NCBI GenBank assembly: GCA_012727555.1
Contig: JAAYGT010000088.1
Location: forward strand, 1-47,392
Source of the DNA: Alcaligenaceae bacterium
GTDB taxonomy: Bacteria > Pseudomonadota > Gammaproteobacteria > Burkholderiales > Burkholderiaceae_B
Direction of reading: 5' to 3'
Length of the DNA: 47,392 nt
Shown in pieces: positions 1 to 7,465 of the stretch; position 1 is the first letter of the stretch, and the number at the start of each line of letters is the position of its first letter. Made by a program: the position numbers and the translations under genes. The notes beneath the pieces were generated by a model. It was not told the DNA's origin, did no database searches, and saw only the letters and a program-made list of their open reading frames with translations.

Positions 1-18
1 GGATAAACCCGGCGGCTC

Positions 19-117
19 GTGCTTGAACCCGCCGGTGTTGGTGGCCTTCACGGGGAGGCAAGGGGCCCGTTGTGTGAGGGCGGCGTTTTCGACCCGCCGG
101 GGGCGGGTCGATCGCCC
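19..117. repeat. Extragenic repeat, copy A, with GC-rich hairpin
   Basis: About 98 bases here align without gaps to the last 98 bases of the window (47295-47392), with roughly 16 mismatches counted by eye. The core is a 9-bp hairpin: arm 90-98, GGG loop 99-101, arm 102-110. An outer five-base stem, 78-82 with 113-117, encloses it. The one difference inside the hairpin is compensatory: pair 95/105 is C-G here and A-T in the other copy. No open reading frame accounts for the stretch. It looks like a dispersed extragenic element selected for RNA or cruciform structure; its function is unknown. Confidence 0.75.
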
Positions 118-220
118 GAGTCCTGGGCCCGCCCCATTCTGCCCGAACGCATCGGGTAGCCCCGAAGGGGCCGTGTGATGCACGGAGCCCATCCCCGGTA
201 CTCACCAGAACCGGCGCAAG

Positions 221-253
221 ATACCTGTTCCGCAATACCTGTTCCGTAATACC
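221..253. repeat. 14-bp tandem repeat, about 2.4 copies
   Basis: The unit ATACCTGTTCCGCA (221-234) is followed by ATACCTGTTCCGTA (235-248) and a partial ATACC. It lies between the extragenic repeat and the 3' end of the Lrp-type regulator gene. No gene or known site explains it. It may be a small slippage product. Confidence 0.8.
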
Positions 254-309
254 CCCCTCAAATTGAAACCCCAACCCTCACCGCACAAGCATTACAAAAA
301 AGCACAAAA

Positions 310-786
310 TCAAACCCTCCGGATCGGCAACTGTGTTGTCTGCTTGATCTTTTGCATCGCAAAGCTTGAGCGCATATCGACAACAGCAGGATGACGCATC
401 AGGGTATCCATGGCGAATTTCGAAAATTGCGGCAAGTCCTCAACCTGAACACGGAGCAGGTAATCCATATCGCCGGACATTGCATAACACTCGACGACCT
501 CTGGCCAGGCTTGAACATCCTTGGCAAATTCGGAAACCGGCGAGTCCTGAGCACGAAAGACCTTGTTCAAGCGAATCGTGACATAGGCCAGCAACTTCAA
601 TCCGATTTTGTCAGCGCTGATCACAGCAACGTAATCCTGAATGAACCCCTCTTGCTCAAGGCGCTTGACACGGCGCAAACATGGACTTGGCGAGAGTGAC
701 ACACGATCAGCAAGCTCCTGGTTTGTAAGGCGCCCATTGTTCTGAAGTTCACGCAAAATTTGGATGTCTATTCGGTCGAGTTCCAT
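310..786 (-). CDS. Lrp/AsnC-family transcriptional regulator
   Basis: This 158-residue protein has the usual length and layout of the Lrp/AsnC family. An N-terminal winged helix-turn-helix covers about residues 4-60, beginning LDRIDIQILRELQNNGRLTN and including the recognition-helix segment SLSPSPCLRRVKRLE. A C-terminal RAM/AsnC ligand-binding domain covers about residues 65-150. Such proteins bind DNA as dimers or octamers and often respond to an amino acid. The gene is divergent from hpd across about 170 bp, so a local role in controlling tyrosine/phenylalanine breakdown is likely. That is inferred from position only. The ATG start makes the start of the HTH domain fit the family. Confidence 0.9.
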   Translation of the reverse strand: MELDRIDIQILRELQNNGRLTNQELADRVSLSPSPCLRRVKRLEQEGFIQDYVAVISADKIGLKLLAYVTIRLNKVFRAQDSPVSEFAKDVQAWPEVVECYAMSGDMDYLLRVQVEDLPQFSKFAMDTLMRHPAVVDMRSSFAMQKIKQTTQLPIRRV

Positions 787-955
787 AACTAGAATTTTTA
801 ATCATTAATCATGTATTAAAAGACAGATTATTGCTCAAAATATACAACTCAAGGCACTATTTGCAATAGTCTGCCAAGCCTTTTTCCGTAGAATTTACGC
901 CTTGACCATTGATCAACATCGTTTATTTTTACTGAATCACTATAGGGGGAACACG

Positions 956-2074
956 ATGGAGCAGACCTCAACATTTCAACCCTGGGACAACCCAATGGGA
1001 ACCGCAGGTTTCGAATTCATAGAATACGCAGCACCCGACCCCGTGGCACTGGGCAAGGTGTTCGAGACACTGGGGTTCAAAGCCATCGCCAGGCACCGCA
1101 CTAAAAATGTCACGCTCTACCGCCAGGGTGGCATCAACTTCCTGATCAATGCCGAGCCAGATTCTTTTGCACAACGCTTTGCACGGCTTCACGGCCCGTC
1201 GATCTGTGCCATTGCATTTCGCGTGAACGATGCAGCAAAAGCGTACAAGCGAGCTCTCGAGCTTGGGGCATGGGGCTTTGATTCGCGCAGCGGCCCTATG
1301 GAATTGAATATTCCTGCCATCAAGGGCATTGGAGACTCGCTGATTTATCTGGTTGACCGCTGGCATGGGAAGAACGGCCACGGCGGCATCGGTGACATCA
1401 GTATCTACGATGTCGACTTCGAACCAATCAACCCAGACACAGCCGGCGAAGACATCGCTCATCCCGGTGCAGGCCTGACACTCGTCGACCACCTGACGCA
1501 TAACGTTCATAAAGGACGCATGGCAGAATGGGCAGAATTCTATGAGAGACTTTTCAATTTCCGCGAGGTACGCTATTTCGACATCGAAGGGAAAGTGACA
1601 GGTGTCAAATCGAAAGCAATGACCTCACCATGTGGCACTATTCGCATCCCCATCAATGAAGAAGGCACCGAAGAAAAAGGCCAGATCCAAGAGTACCTGG
1701 ATCTTTATCACGGCGAAGGCATTCAGCATATCGCCATGGCAACCGACAACATTTATGCCACCGTCGAGCAACTCAAGAAAGCAGGCCTGCGGTTCCTTGA
1801 CACACCCGACACATATTACGAACTGCTGGACAAACGCTTGCCAGGGCATGGCGAGGATGTAGGCAGGCTGCAGCAAAACAAGATTCTTCTCGATGGCGCG
1901 CCAGGCGGAGGCCTGCTGCTGCAAATTTTCACCGAAAACCAGATTGGTCCGATTTTTTTCGAAATCATCCAGCGAAAAGGGAATGACGGCTTCGGTGAAG
2001 GTAACTTCAAAGCACTGTTCGAGTCGATCGAACTGGATCAGATGCGACGCGGTGTACTGAAAAACGTTGGCTAA
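956..2074 (+). CDS. hpd: 4-hydroxyphenylpyruvate dioxygenase
   Basis: This non-haem Fe(II) enzyme converts 4-hydroxyphenylpyruvate to homogentisate in tyrosine catabolism. The 372-residue protein has the two vicinal-oxygen-chelate domains of the family. The iron ligands can be placed at H179 (DHLTHNV), H258 (IQHIA) and E336 (FFEII). The reading frame opens at 902, but the ATG at 956 is preferred: it follows a strong AGGGGG ribosome site at a good distance and gives the normal family length. The homogentisate dioxygenase and fumarylacetoacetase genes that sometimes accompany it are not in this window. The divergent Lrp-type gene is the likely regulator. Confidence 0.96.
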   Translation: MEQTSTFQPWDNPMGTAGFEFIEYAAPDPVALGKVFETLGFKAIARHRTKNVTLYRQGGINFLINAEPDSFAQRFARLHGPSICAIAFRVNDAAKAYKRALELGAWGFDSRSGPMELNIPAIKGIGDSLIYLVDRWHGKNGHGGIGDISIYDVDFEPINPDTAGEDIAHPGAGLTLVDHLTHNVHKGRMAEWAEFYERLFNFREVRYFDIEGKVTGVKSKAMTSPCGTIRIPINEEGTEEKGQIQEYLDLYHGEGIQHIAMATDNIYATVEQLKKAGLRFLDTPDTYYELLDKRLPGHGEDVGRLQQNKILLDGAPGGGLLLQIFTENQIGPIFFEIIQRKGNDGFGEGNFKALFESIELDQMRRGVLKNVG

Positions 2075-2092
2075 AACAACCTGCACTGTCTG

Positions 2093-2143
2093 AAAAAAGG
2101 CACATGCACCTGGGCTACACACCCTCTGTGCTGTGCCTTTTTT
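2093..2143. terminator. Terminator after hpd
   Basis: A 12-bp perfect inverted repeat has arms 2093-2104 (AAAAAAGGCACA) and 2132-2143, with a further short GCAC/GTGC pairing inside the loop. The trailing T-run suits termination of hpd transcripts, and the symmetric A/T ends would let it work in either direction. Confidence 0.75.
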
Positions 2144-2250
2144 GCTGCATGGCAACAACACAGATAAAATGTGTCATTATATTTCGCCGTGATGGGTCTT
2201 GCTGGTTTGAACAGAGCGCCCACCCCCTTCCACCCCCTACCACCTGCCCC

Positions 2251-3225
2251 ATGCTACCTGACTACCTCCGCCATGTATTAACACGAAGCGTGCGCATGTT
2301 CACCACGGTCGCACGCATCATGATTCCGGTCATGATCATTGTGAAACTGGCTGAGTTGATTGGCCTTGTCAGTTTGGCGGGCAATGTGCTGGCACCCGTC
2401 ATGGGCCTGCTCAACTTACCGCCTGAAGCGGGCATTGTCTGGGCAGCCACGCTACTCACCGGCATCTTTGGTGGTATCGCAACGCTGGCCACGCTGGTAG
2501 GTACGTTCGAACTCAGTTCAGCACAGCTTAGTGCGCTGGGTGCAATGATGCTGTTTGCACATGGCATTCCGGTTGAACAAGCGATCGTACGACGGGCAGG
2601 GGCAGGGTTCGGCGTCACGGCAGCACTCAGGATCGGCACGGCGGTCATTTACGGAGGGCTGGTTTCGTGGACATGCCAATGGACTGGCGCACTGCAAACA
2701 CCTGTGAATCTTGATTGGCTGCAAGGATCGGGCAGTGCAGTCAATGCCGGCTTCATGTCATGGCTGCAATCAACCGCTACCTCGCTGGGGATTACAGCGG
2801 TTATCATTCTGGCCCTGGTCCTTCTGCTGGACGGCCTGGAACGCGTCGGCGTAACACGCCTGTTAACCCGACTCATTTTGCCTTTGCTGAAAGTCTCAGG
2901 TCTTGACGCCCGGGTAGGTCCGGTTACGACAGTTGGCGTATTGCTTGGCATCACCTACGGTGGTGCCCTGATCATCGAAGAAGCACAAAAACAGGCATTA
3001 CCGGCACGCACACGCTTTCTTGCACTATCGTGGCTTTCGCTGTCTCATTCATTGATCGAAGACACTTTGCTGATCATGGCACTGGGTGGCAACCTGTGGG
3101 TTATTCTGGTGGGCCGGGTTTTGATGACACTGATTATTGTGGCGCTACTGGCACGACTGACCAACCGCGGGCGCTGGGCAACAGATGATCCACAGGTCGA
3201 AAACAGGCGCGTTGCAACCAGTTGA
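2251..3225 (+). CDS. Nucleoside-recognition (Gate) domain membrane protein
   Basis: This integral membrane protein of about 324 residues has two repeated hydrophobic halves. One half begins near residue 17 (FTTVARIMIPVMIIVKLAEL) and the second near residue 175. The pattern, including GIFGGIATLATLVG and GITYGGALIIEEA, matches the nucleoside-recognition/Gate family related to the SpmA/SpmB sporulation proteins, whose substrate in proteobacteria is unknown. The frame is open from 2104, but an upstream start would run through the hpd terminator, so the ATG at 2251 is chosen; no strong ribosome site is visible. It may move a small solute or ion. No neighbour names the substrate. Confidence 0.75.
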   Translation: MLPDYLRHVLTRSVRMFTTVARIMIPVMIIVKLAELIGLVSLAGNVLAPVMGLLNLPPEAGIVWAATLLTGIFGGIATLATLVGTFELSSAQLSALGAMMLFAHGIPVEQAIVRRAGAGFGVTAALRIGTAVIYGGLVSWTCQWTGALQTPVNLDWLQGSGSAVNAGFMSWLQSTATSLGITAVIILALVLLLDGLERVGVTRLLTRLILPLLKVSGLDARVGPVTTVGVLLGITYGGALIIEEAQKQALPARTRFLALSWLSLSHSLIEDTLLIMALGGNLWVILVGRVLMTLIIVALLARLTNRGRWATDDPQVENRRVATS

Positions 3226-3320
3226 ATAACAGCAAAAAACATTACAACCCAAAGCAGCAGCCGAAGGCTGGTTCCTCTGCGGGCATACGAGTGCTCGCGG
3301 TTCTGTGAAAGCAAGCCCCC

Positions 3321-3857
3321 CTACCGGGCACCACGGCACAGATGAGCAAAGTTTGAACGAAATTTTTGCAGTTTCGGAGCAATCACGAAGCTGCAGTATC
3401 CCTGACCCGGATTACGGGCGTAATAGTCTTTGTGATAACTTTCAGCAGGCCAGAAAGTTGCTGCGGGCAAAATACGCGTAACCACAGGCACGCCCAGCAA
3501 ATCGGCCGTTTTTTTAACCAGGGCCTGCGCAAGAAGGTGTTGTGCATCCGACTGAACAAAAATGGCCGATGCATACTGGGGACCAATATCGTTGCCCTGA
3601 CGGTCAGGGGTTGTAGGATCGTGCGTGGCAAAGAACACTTCGAGCAGGGTTTCATAGCTGATGACATCGGGATCAAACTTCACTCTGACCACTTCAATAT
3701 GCCCCGATGTTTGACTGCAGACCTGTTCATAATCAGGATTTTGAAGGTGGCCGCCACAATAGCCTGGTTCGGCATCAATCACCCCGTGAAGTGACTTGAA
3801 TACGGACTCGGTGCACCAAAAACAACCGCCCCCAAGAACAGCATAATCGACTGCCAT
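3321..3857 (-). CDS. msrA: Peptide-methionine (S)-S-oxide reductase MsrA
   Basis: This enzyme reduces methionine S-sulfoxide in oxidised proteins. The 178-residue protein begins with the MsrA active-site motif GGGCFWCTE, placing the catalytic cysteine at C12 with a second cysteine at C15, and continues with GYCGGHLQNPDYEQVCS. The frame is open further upstream, but the ATG at 3857 follows a GGAG ribosome site and gives a family-like N-terminus. It points away from lgt and converges with the Gate-domain gene. The resolving cysteine arrangement at the C-terminus (GYCSFVIAPKLQKFR) is typical. Confidence 0.95.
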   Translation of the reverse strand: MAVDYAVLGGGCFWCTESVFKSLHGVIDAEPGYCGGHLQNPDYEQVCSQTSGHIEVVRVKFDPDVISYETLLEVFFATHDPTTPDRQGNDIGPQYASAIFVQSDAQHLLAQALVKKTADLLGVPVVTRILPAATFWPAESYHKDYYARNPGQGYCSFVIAPKLQKFRSNFAHLCRGAR

Positions 3858-3963
3858 GTGTAGATCTCCGGTATGACAATGAAAAACGCACATGACGCAA
3901 TAGCAGGCAGAGCGACATGATCGTCCTGTATTATCAACGATTTTCCTGACATGGAAGTCTGGC

Positions 3964-4755
3964 ATGCTGCACTATCCCCAGTTCGATCCCGTTGCGCTTC
4001 AGTTGGGCCCGGTGGCTATCCATTGGTATGGCCTGATGTATCTGATCGGTTTTGCCTTGGTCTGGATCTTCGGACGCATACGCATCAAAAATGGTCATAC
4101 TGACCTGACAGTCCGGGATCTTGAAGACATCATCTTTTATGGCGTACTGGGTGTTGTCGCCGGCGGTCGTCTGGGATACGCCCTGTTCTACAAACCCGAT
4201 GTCTACTTGGCGAACCCGCTTGAAATACTTTATGTATGGCAGGGCGGCATGTCATTTCACGGCGGTCTGGTCGGCGTCATTGTGGTTCTTGCACTGTTCG
4301 CCCGAAAAAAAGGAAAGTCACTGCTGGAAATAGGTGACTTTATCGCGCCTCTGGTGCCTTTGGGCTTAATGACCGGACGGTTAGGCAATTTTATTAATGG
4401 TGAACTTTGGGGCCGTCCCACGGATCTCCCGTGGGGTATGGTTTTTCCCCACACCGGAGACGGGCTGGCCAGACACCCTTCACAGCTCTATGAAATGGCA
4501 CTGGAAGGCGCCGTGCTCTTTCTGATTCTTTGGTGGCTGGCACGCAAACCAAGGCCAACAGGCCAATTGAGCGCTTTTTTTCTGATTGGGTACGGCATGT
4601 TCAGGTTCCTGGTGGAATTCACTCGGGAACCTGACGCATTTCTGGGTGTGCTCTCAGGAGGACTGACCATGGGGCAGTGGCTATCACTACCCATGATCGC
4701 TGCAGGCGTGTTCATTGCCTGGGTGAGCGCAAGAAAATCGACCCTGAAACCGTAA
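3964..4755 (+). CDS. lgt: Prolipoprotein diacylglyceryl transferase
   Basis: Lgt transfers diacylglyceryl from phosphatidylglycerol to the lipobox cysteine of prolipoproteins in the inner membrane. The 263-residue polytopic protein carries the family motifs HWYG (from H20), FHGGL (H99) and [14 protein letters not shown] (R139, N142, E147), matching residues known to be essential in the E. coli enzyme. Its product is needed for Pal at 18877, which has a lipobox. The 3' end overlaps the convergent SIMPL gene by 44 bases. Confidence 0.97.
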   Translation: MLHYPQFDPVALQLGPVAIHWYGLMYLIGFALVWIFGRIRIKNGHTDLTVRDLEDIIFYGVLGVVAGGRLGYALFYKPDVYLANPLEILYVWQGGMSFHGGLVGVIVVLALFARKKGKSLLEIGDFIAPLVPLGLMTGRLGNFINGELWGRPTDLPWGMVFPHTGDGLARHPSQLYEMALEGAVLFLILWWLARKPRPTGQLSAFFLIGYGMFRFLVEFTREPDAFLGVLSGGLTMGQWLSLPMIAAGVFIAWVSARKSTLKP

Positions 4756-5455
4756 CGCTGACCTGCTCGGTGCCCGGCTCCATGGGCACCGGTGCGCTGC
4801 TTCGGTCTGCGGACATCGCCAAAGCTGCCCTGGGCATGGATTCGAAGGTCGCCCCCGAACCACCGAGATTGATTTCCCTTAGTTCATAGCGGGCATAACC
4901 AAACGAGTCGGCTACAGCCTGGGCGCGCTCTCTGAAGGCGTGCGATGCCTTCTTGAGCAGGTCGGACTCGTGCTGCGACCGCGCCTCGGGCGACAAGTAG
5001 AAATTGATGCCCGTCACGGGCATGACACCTGACAGTTTCCCGGAAAGCTCAGAGGCTGCGACAAAATCGGTGGCATCAAGAATGATTTCCGCACGACCAC
5101 GCCAGTTGGAAATAAGCCCTTTGTTGTCGTTCATTGGCCAAACTCGGTAGGCACCGCTGCGTACACGCACGCGGTCTTGACCCTTGGCCTGATCCAGCAC
5201 CTGCTTGACGGCGGCATTAAGACGTTCTGCCACGATTGTCTGGGTATCGGCGGAAACTTCGAGCGCTTGCGTTATGCGAACGGCGTCTTGGGGAACTGTA
5301 ATATTGGCCTGCGCTTGCAGCGTTGCCTGGGGCCAACGAATGTTGCGGGTGGAAGGTTCCACCACCTGAGCGTAAGCAGGCTGCACCAGACTACCCGCAG
5401 TCAGGATCGCTGAACACAGCACACCAAATAAAAGTTTTTTTGCATGAACTGGCAT
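4712..5455 (-). CDS. SIMPL-domain (DUF541) periplasmic protein
   Basis: The protein has 247 residues. A hydrophobic signal peptide ([18 protein letters not shown]) ends at about residue 29 (AYAQ), so the protein is probably periplasmic. The body resembles the SIMPL/DUF541 family, with [19 protein letters not shown] near the start and the segment [20 protein letters not shown] later. The family's function in bacteria is largely undefined; some members are linked to oxidative stress. The ATG at 5455 is preferred over upstream starts because it gives a clean signal peptide and has an AAGG site. Its last 44 bases overlap lgt on the other strand. Confidence 0.85.
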   Translation of the reverse strand: MPVHAKKLLFGVLCSAILTAGSLVQPAYAQVVEPSTRNIRWPQATLQAQANITVPQDAVRITQALEVSADTQTIVAERLNAAVKQVLDQAKGQDRVRVRSGAYRVWPMNDNKGLISNWRGRAEIILDATDFVAASELSGKLSGVMPVTGINFYLSPEARSQHESDLLKKASHAFRERAQAVADSFGYARYELREINLGGSGATFESMPRAALAMSADRSSAPVPMEPGTEQVSVTVSGSIFLRSPRQ

Positions 5456-5594
5456 AAGGACACCTTGGATCAAAATGAATTGCACCATGGACAACGCCCG
5501 GACCAAGATAGAAGCAGAGATCGGATGTTCACGCACAAACCGGGAATCGGCATTGTGCATACGAAAAAGCCCTGGTGACGGACTGAAATGCACA

Positions 5595-5626
5595 AAGGCC
5601 CGTTATTACTTGAATAACGGGCCTTC
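5595..5626 (-). terminator. Terminator of 6S RNA
   Basis: An inverted repeat has 13-base arms (AAGGCCCGTTATT and AATAACGGGCCTT) and a five-base loop, followed on the minus strand by a T-rich stretch. It lies directly after the predicted 3' end of 6S RNA and in front of the SIMPL gene. Confidence 0.75.
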
Positions 5627-5632
5627 GAATAA

Positions 5633-5814
5633 TGCCCCGCCTGTGCCGTCAAGGCCGGCATCCTGGAACCGAGGTTCAAGGTGGTCGCTTTCAGACAGGC
5701 TTCGGGTTCACCACAAAAGTGGCAATCACGCCCACGTGTCTATCGGGCAACCTGCATGCCATAAGCATTGGTTCAAGGAATGTATGGCCGAGTCTCGAAC
5801 ACCGCAGGGACTTT
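5633..5814 (-). ncRNA. ssrS: 6S RNA
   Basis: 6S RNA binds sigma-70 RNA polymerase by mimicking an open promoter and lowers transcription in stationary phase. On the minus strand this roughly 180-nt segment has the expected parts in order: a 5' segment with GTCCCTGCGGTGTTCG, the central arms with CCTTGAACC and GCCCGATAGACACGTGGGCG, a 3' CCACCTTGAACC segment, and GGCGGGGC, which can pair with the 5' GTCCC to close the stem. Its place just downstream of zapA is the classical location across proteobacteria. The ends are estimated from pairing and could be off by several bases. Confidence 0.88.
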
Positions 5815-5934
5815 AGGTACCAGCTGTGGCAAACGCCACACGCTGAAAACGTGTTGTTAAAAGAGCTGAAAAAAACAGGGAACTTCAAGCACCGCAGGCA
5901 GACTGCCGTGCAAAAAAACCTTGGGATAATGGTA

Positions 5935-6249
5935 TCACGAACCGGATGAGCCTGCAGGCGTTGCAACGGCATCGAGCATGCTGTGCATATCGGCGATTTT
6001 CCGTTTGATATCGCCGATGGCCGCTTCGCCAAACGGACCATCAGGAGCACGCATGGCAAGCAGCTCGGCAGCAATCTGTAGGGCAGCCATGACAGCGATT
6101 CGCTCACCGCCAACAAGCTTGCCACTGTTCTTGACCAGATTCATACGCTGATCAACAAAACGGACGGCCTGGAGCAAAGCTTCTTTTTCAGATGGCAAAC
6201 ATGCCATGGAATAGTCTCGTCCGAGAATAGAGACGTCGATGCGTTCCAT
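5935..6249 (-). CDS. zapA: Cell division protein ZapA
   Basis: ZapA binds FtsZ and bundles protofilaments at the division ring. The 104-residue protein begins MERIDVSILGRDYSMACL, the typical ZapA N-terminal globular part, followed by a long helix with ERIAVMAALQIAAELL that forms the tetramer coiled coil. An AGGAG ribosome site precedes the start, which lies only 6 bases after the upstream coiled-coil gene, so the two are an operon. 6S RNA follows on the same strand. Confidence 0.93.
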   Translation of the reverse strand: MERIDVSILGRDYSMACLPSEKEALLQAVRFVDQRMNLVKNSGKLVGGERIAVMAALQIAAELLAMRAPDGPFGEAAIGDIKRKIADMHSMLDAVATPAGSSGS

Positions 6250-6255
6250 ACGAAG

Positions 6256-6657
6256 TTACTCCTGGGGGCCGGGCAAGCGTTCAAGCAGGGAATCGATGCG
6301 GATGCGTGATTGCTCGGCGGCAAAACGCAAACGGGCGTTTTCTGCCTGAGAATGATCAAGCAATTGATGCAACGCGCGGGCTTCGCCGTGGGCCTGGTTG
6401 AGATGCTCTTTGAGAACCTGCTGTTCACGGCCAAATTCAGCGCGCAGGGCTGCAATATTTTGATCGTGTTCCTGGGTACGCTGCGCCATGGATGCGTACT
6501 GGGTTTCACGTTCGATAAGTTGCGCACGCAAACCATCACGCTCTTGTTCGAGCAACTTGATACGCGCAAGCAAACCCGCGCGCTCGGATTGTATCTGGCG
6601 TGTAGACTGCACCAATTGCCCGATACGGGCGGCGAGAGAATCGAGATCTTCCAACAT
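6256..6657 (-). CDS. Coiled-coil protein upstream of zapA
   Basis: This small, almost wholly alpha-helical protein of about 133 residues shows heptad-like patterns, for example IKLLEQERDGLRAQLIERET and AEFGREQQVLKEHLNQAHGE. It has no signal peptide or membrane segment. Genes for short coiled-coil proteins commonly sit just before zapA in this group, so a divisome-linked role is plausible but inferred. The frame is open to a TTG at 6705; the ATG at 6657 (MLEDLDSLAARIGQLV) is preferred. Neither start has a strong ribosome site. Confidence 0.7.
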   Translation of the reverse strand: MLEDLDSLAARIGQLVQSTRQIQSERAGLLARIKLLEQERDGLRAQLIERETQYASMAQRTQEHDQNIAALRAEFGREQQVLKEHLNQAHGEARALHQLLDHSQAENARLRFAAEQSRIRIDSLLERLPGPQE

Positions 6658-6820
6658 GGGCGTAATCGTAAACCATACTTGAGGGTTCGTGGGCGAGGCC
6701 GACAAAAAAAACCTTCACAACCTTTCACCGCTCTTTCCAAACCCTTTCAATTGTCTTTCAAACGACAGTCCATACTCAAAAAAATTCCTTCCTATTGTAA
6801 ATAAAACGCCAAAAAACAGG

Positions 6821-6857
6821 GAAAACCCTGAAGAATCTGACCGGCTTCGGGGTTTTC
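6821..6857 (+). other. Leader hairpin between the zapA operon and tctB
   Basis: In the 330-bp gap between the divergent zapA and tctB operons, arms 6821-6833 (GAAAACCCTGAAG) and 6845-6857 (CTTCGGGGTTTTC) form a 13-bp stem with one G-T pair. A T-run on the plus strand makes it terminator-like. It may be an attenuator in the tctBA leader. The rest of the gap shows no gene. Confidence 0.45.
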
Positions 6858-6991
6858 AGGCGGCGCCGGCTCCATTACCATGCGTCACCCTTTGGGCAAT
6901 CGGGGCAAAGAGGGCCGGGACATGTCTTGCACCGCCCCCTCAAACCGCCTCTTGCACGTATCAAAAACGCTGTCAGGGAGATTTTTTCAAC

Positions 6992-7453
6992 ATGCAGCTC
7001 AAAAACAAACAGGACTTCTGGTCCGGAATCATGTTCGTCGTACTGGGCGTTGGTTTTGCGCTCGGTGCCACGGAATACTCGATGGGAACCGCAGCCCGCA
7101 TGGGCCCAGGTTACTTCCCCTTCTGGCTGGGCGTACTGCTGGCCCTTTTGGGTGGCTATGTTTCGCTTTCGTCGCTCAAGCCCTCTGCAGAAGCGACCGA
7201 AGTCGGTCGCTTCGACTGGCCGATCTTGCTCATCATCGTCGGCACAGTGGCTGGCGTTGGCGTGGTATTTGACGCGCTGGGCGTTTACATATCCATCTTT
7301 TTGCTGGTGTTCATCAGCAGTATTGCCAGCCATCAGTTCAACTGGAAAGTTGCTGCAATCACCGGCATTTGTATGGCGCTCTTCACTTGGGCTGCGTTCA
7401 TCAAGGGTTTGGGTCTTATTTTCCCGCAATGGCCCAGCTTCCTCGGCAACTAA
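6992..7453 (+). CDS. tctB: Tripartite tricarboxylate transporter, small membrane subunit TctB
   Basis: TctB is the small four-helix subunit of the TTT family, which imports carboxylates with the help of a periplasmic TctC/Bug protein. The 153-residue protein begins MQLKNKQDFWSGIMFVVLGV, carries RMGPGYFPFWLG as in the family, and has four hydrophobic segments. The ATG at 6992 is chosen because it follows AGGGAG and gives the normal N-terminus; the frame extends upstream without family similarity. It is 12 bases from tctA. No tctC gene is adjacent. Confidence 0.93.
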   Translation: MQLKNKQDFWSGIMFVVLGVGFALGATEYSMGTAARMGPGYFPFWLGVLLALLGGYVSLSSLKPSAEATEVGRFDWPILLIIVGTVAGVGVVFDALGVYISIFLLVFISSIASHQFNWKVAAITGICMALFTWAAFIKGLGLIFPQWPSFLGN

Positions 7454-7465
7454 AGGAATCCGAAC

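Noticed and set aside
5595-5626. Inverted repeat considered as an insertion-sequence end
   Set aside because: There is no transposase and no second end; its position fits the terminator of 6S RNA.
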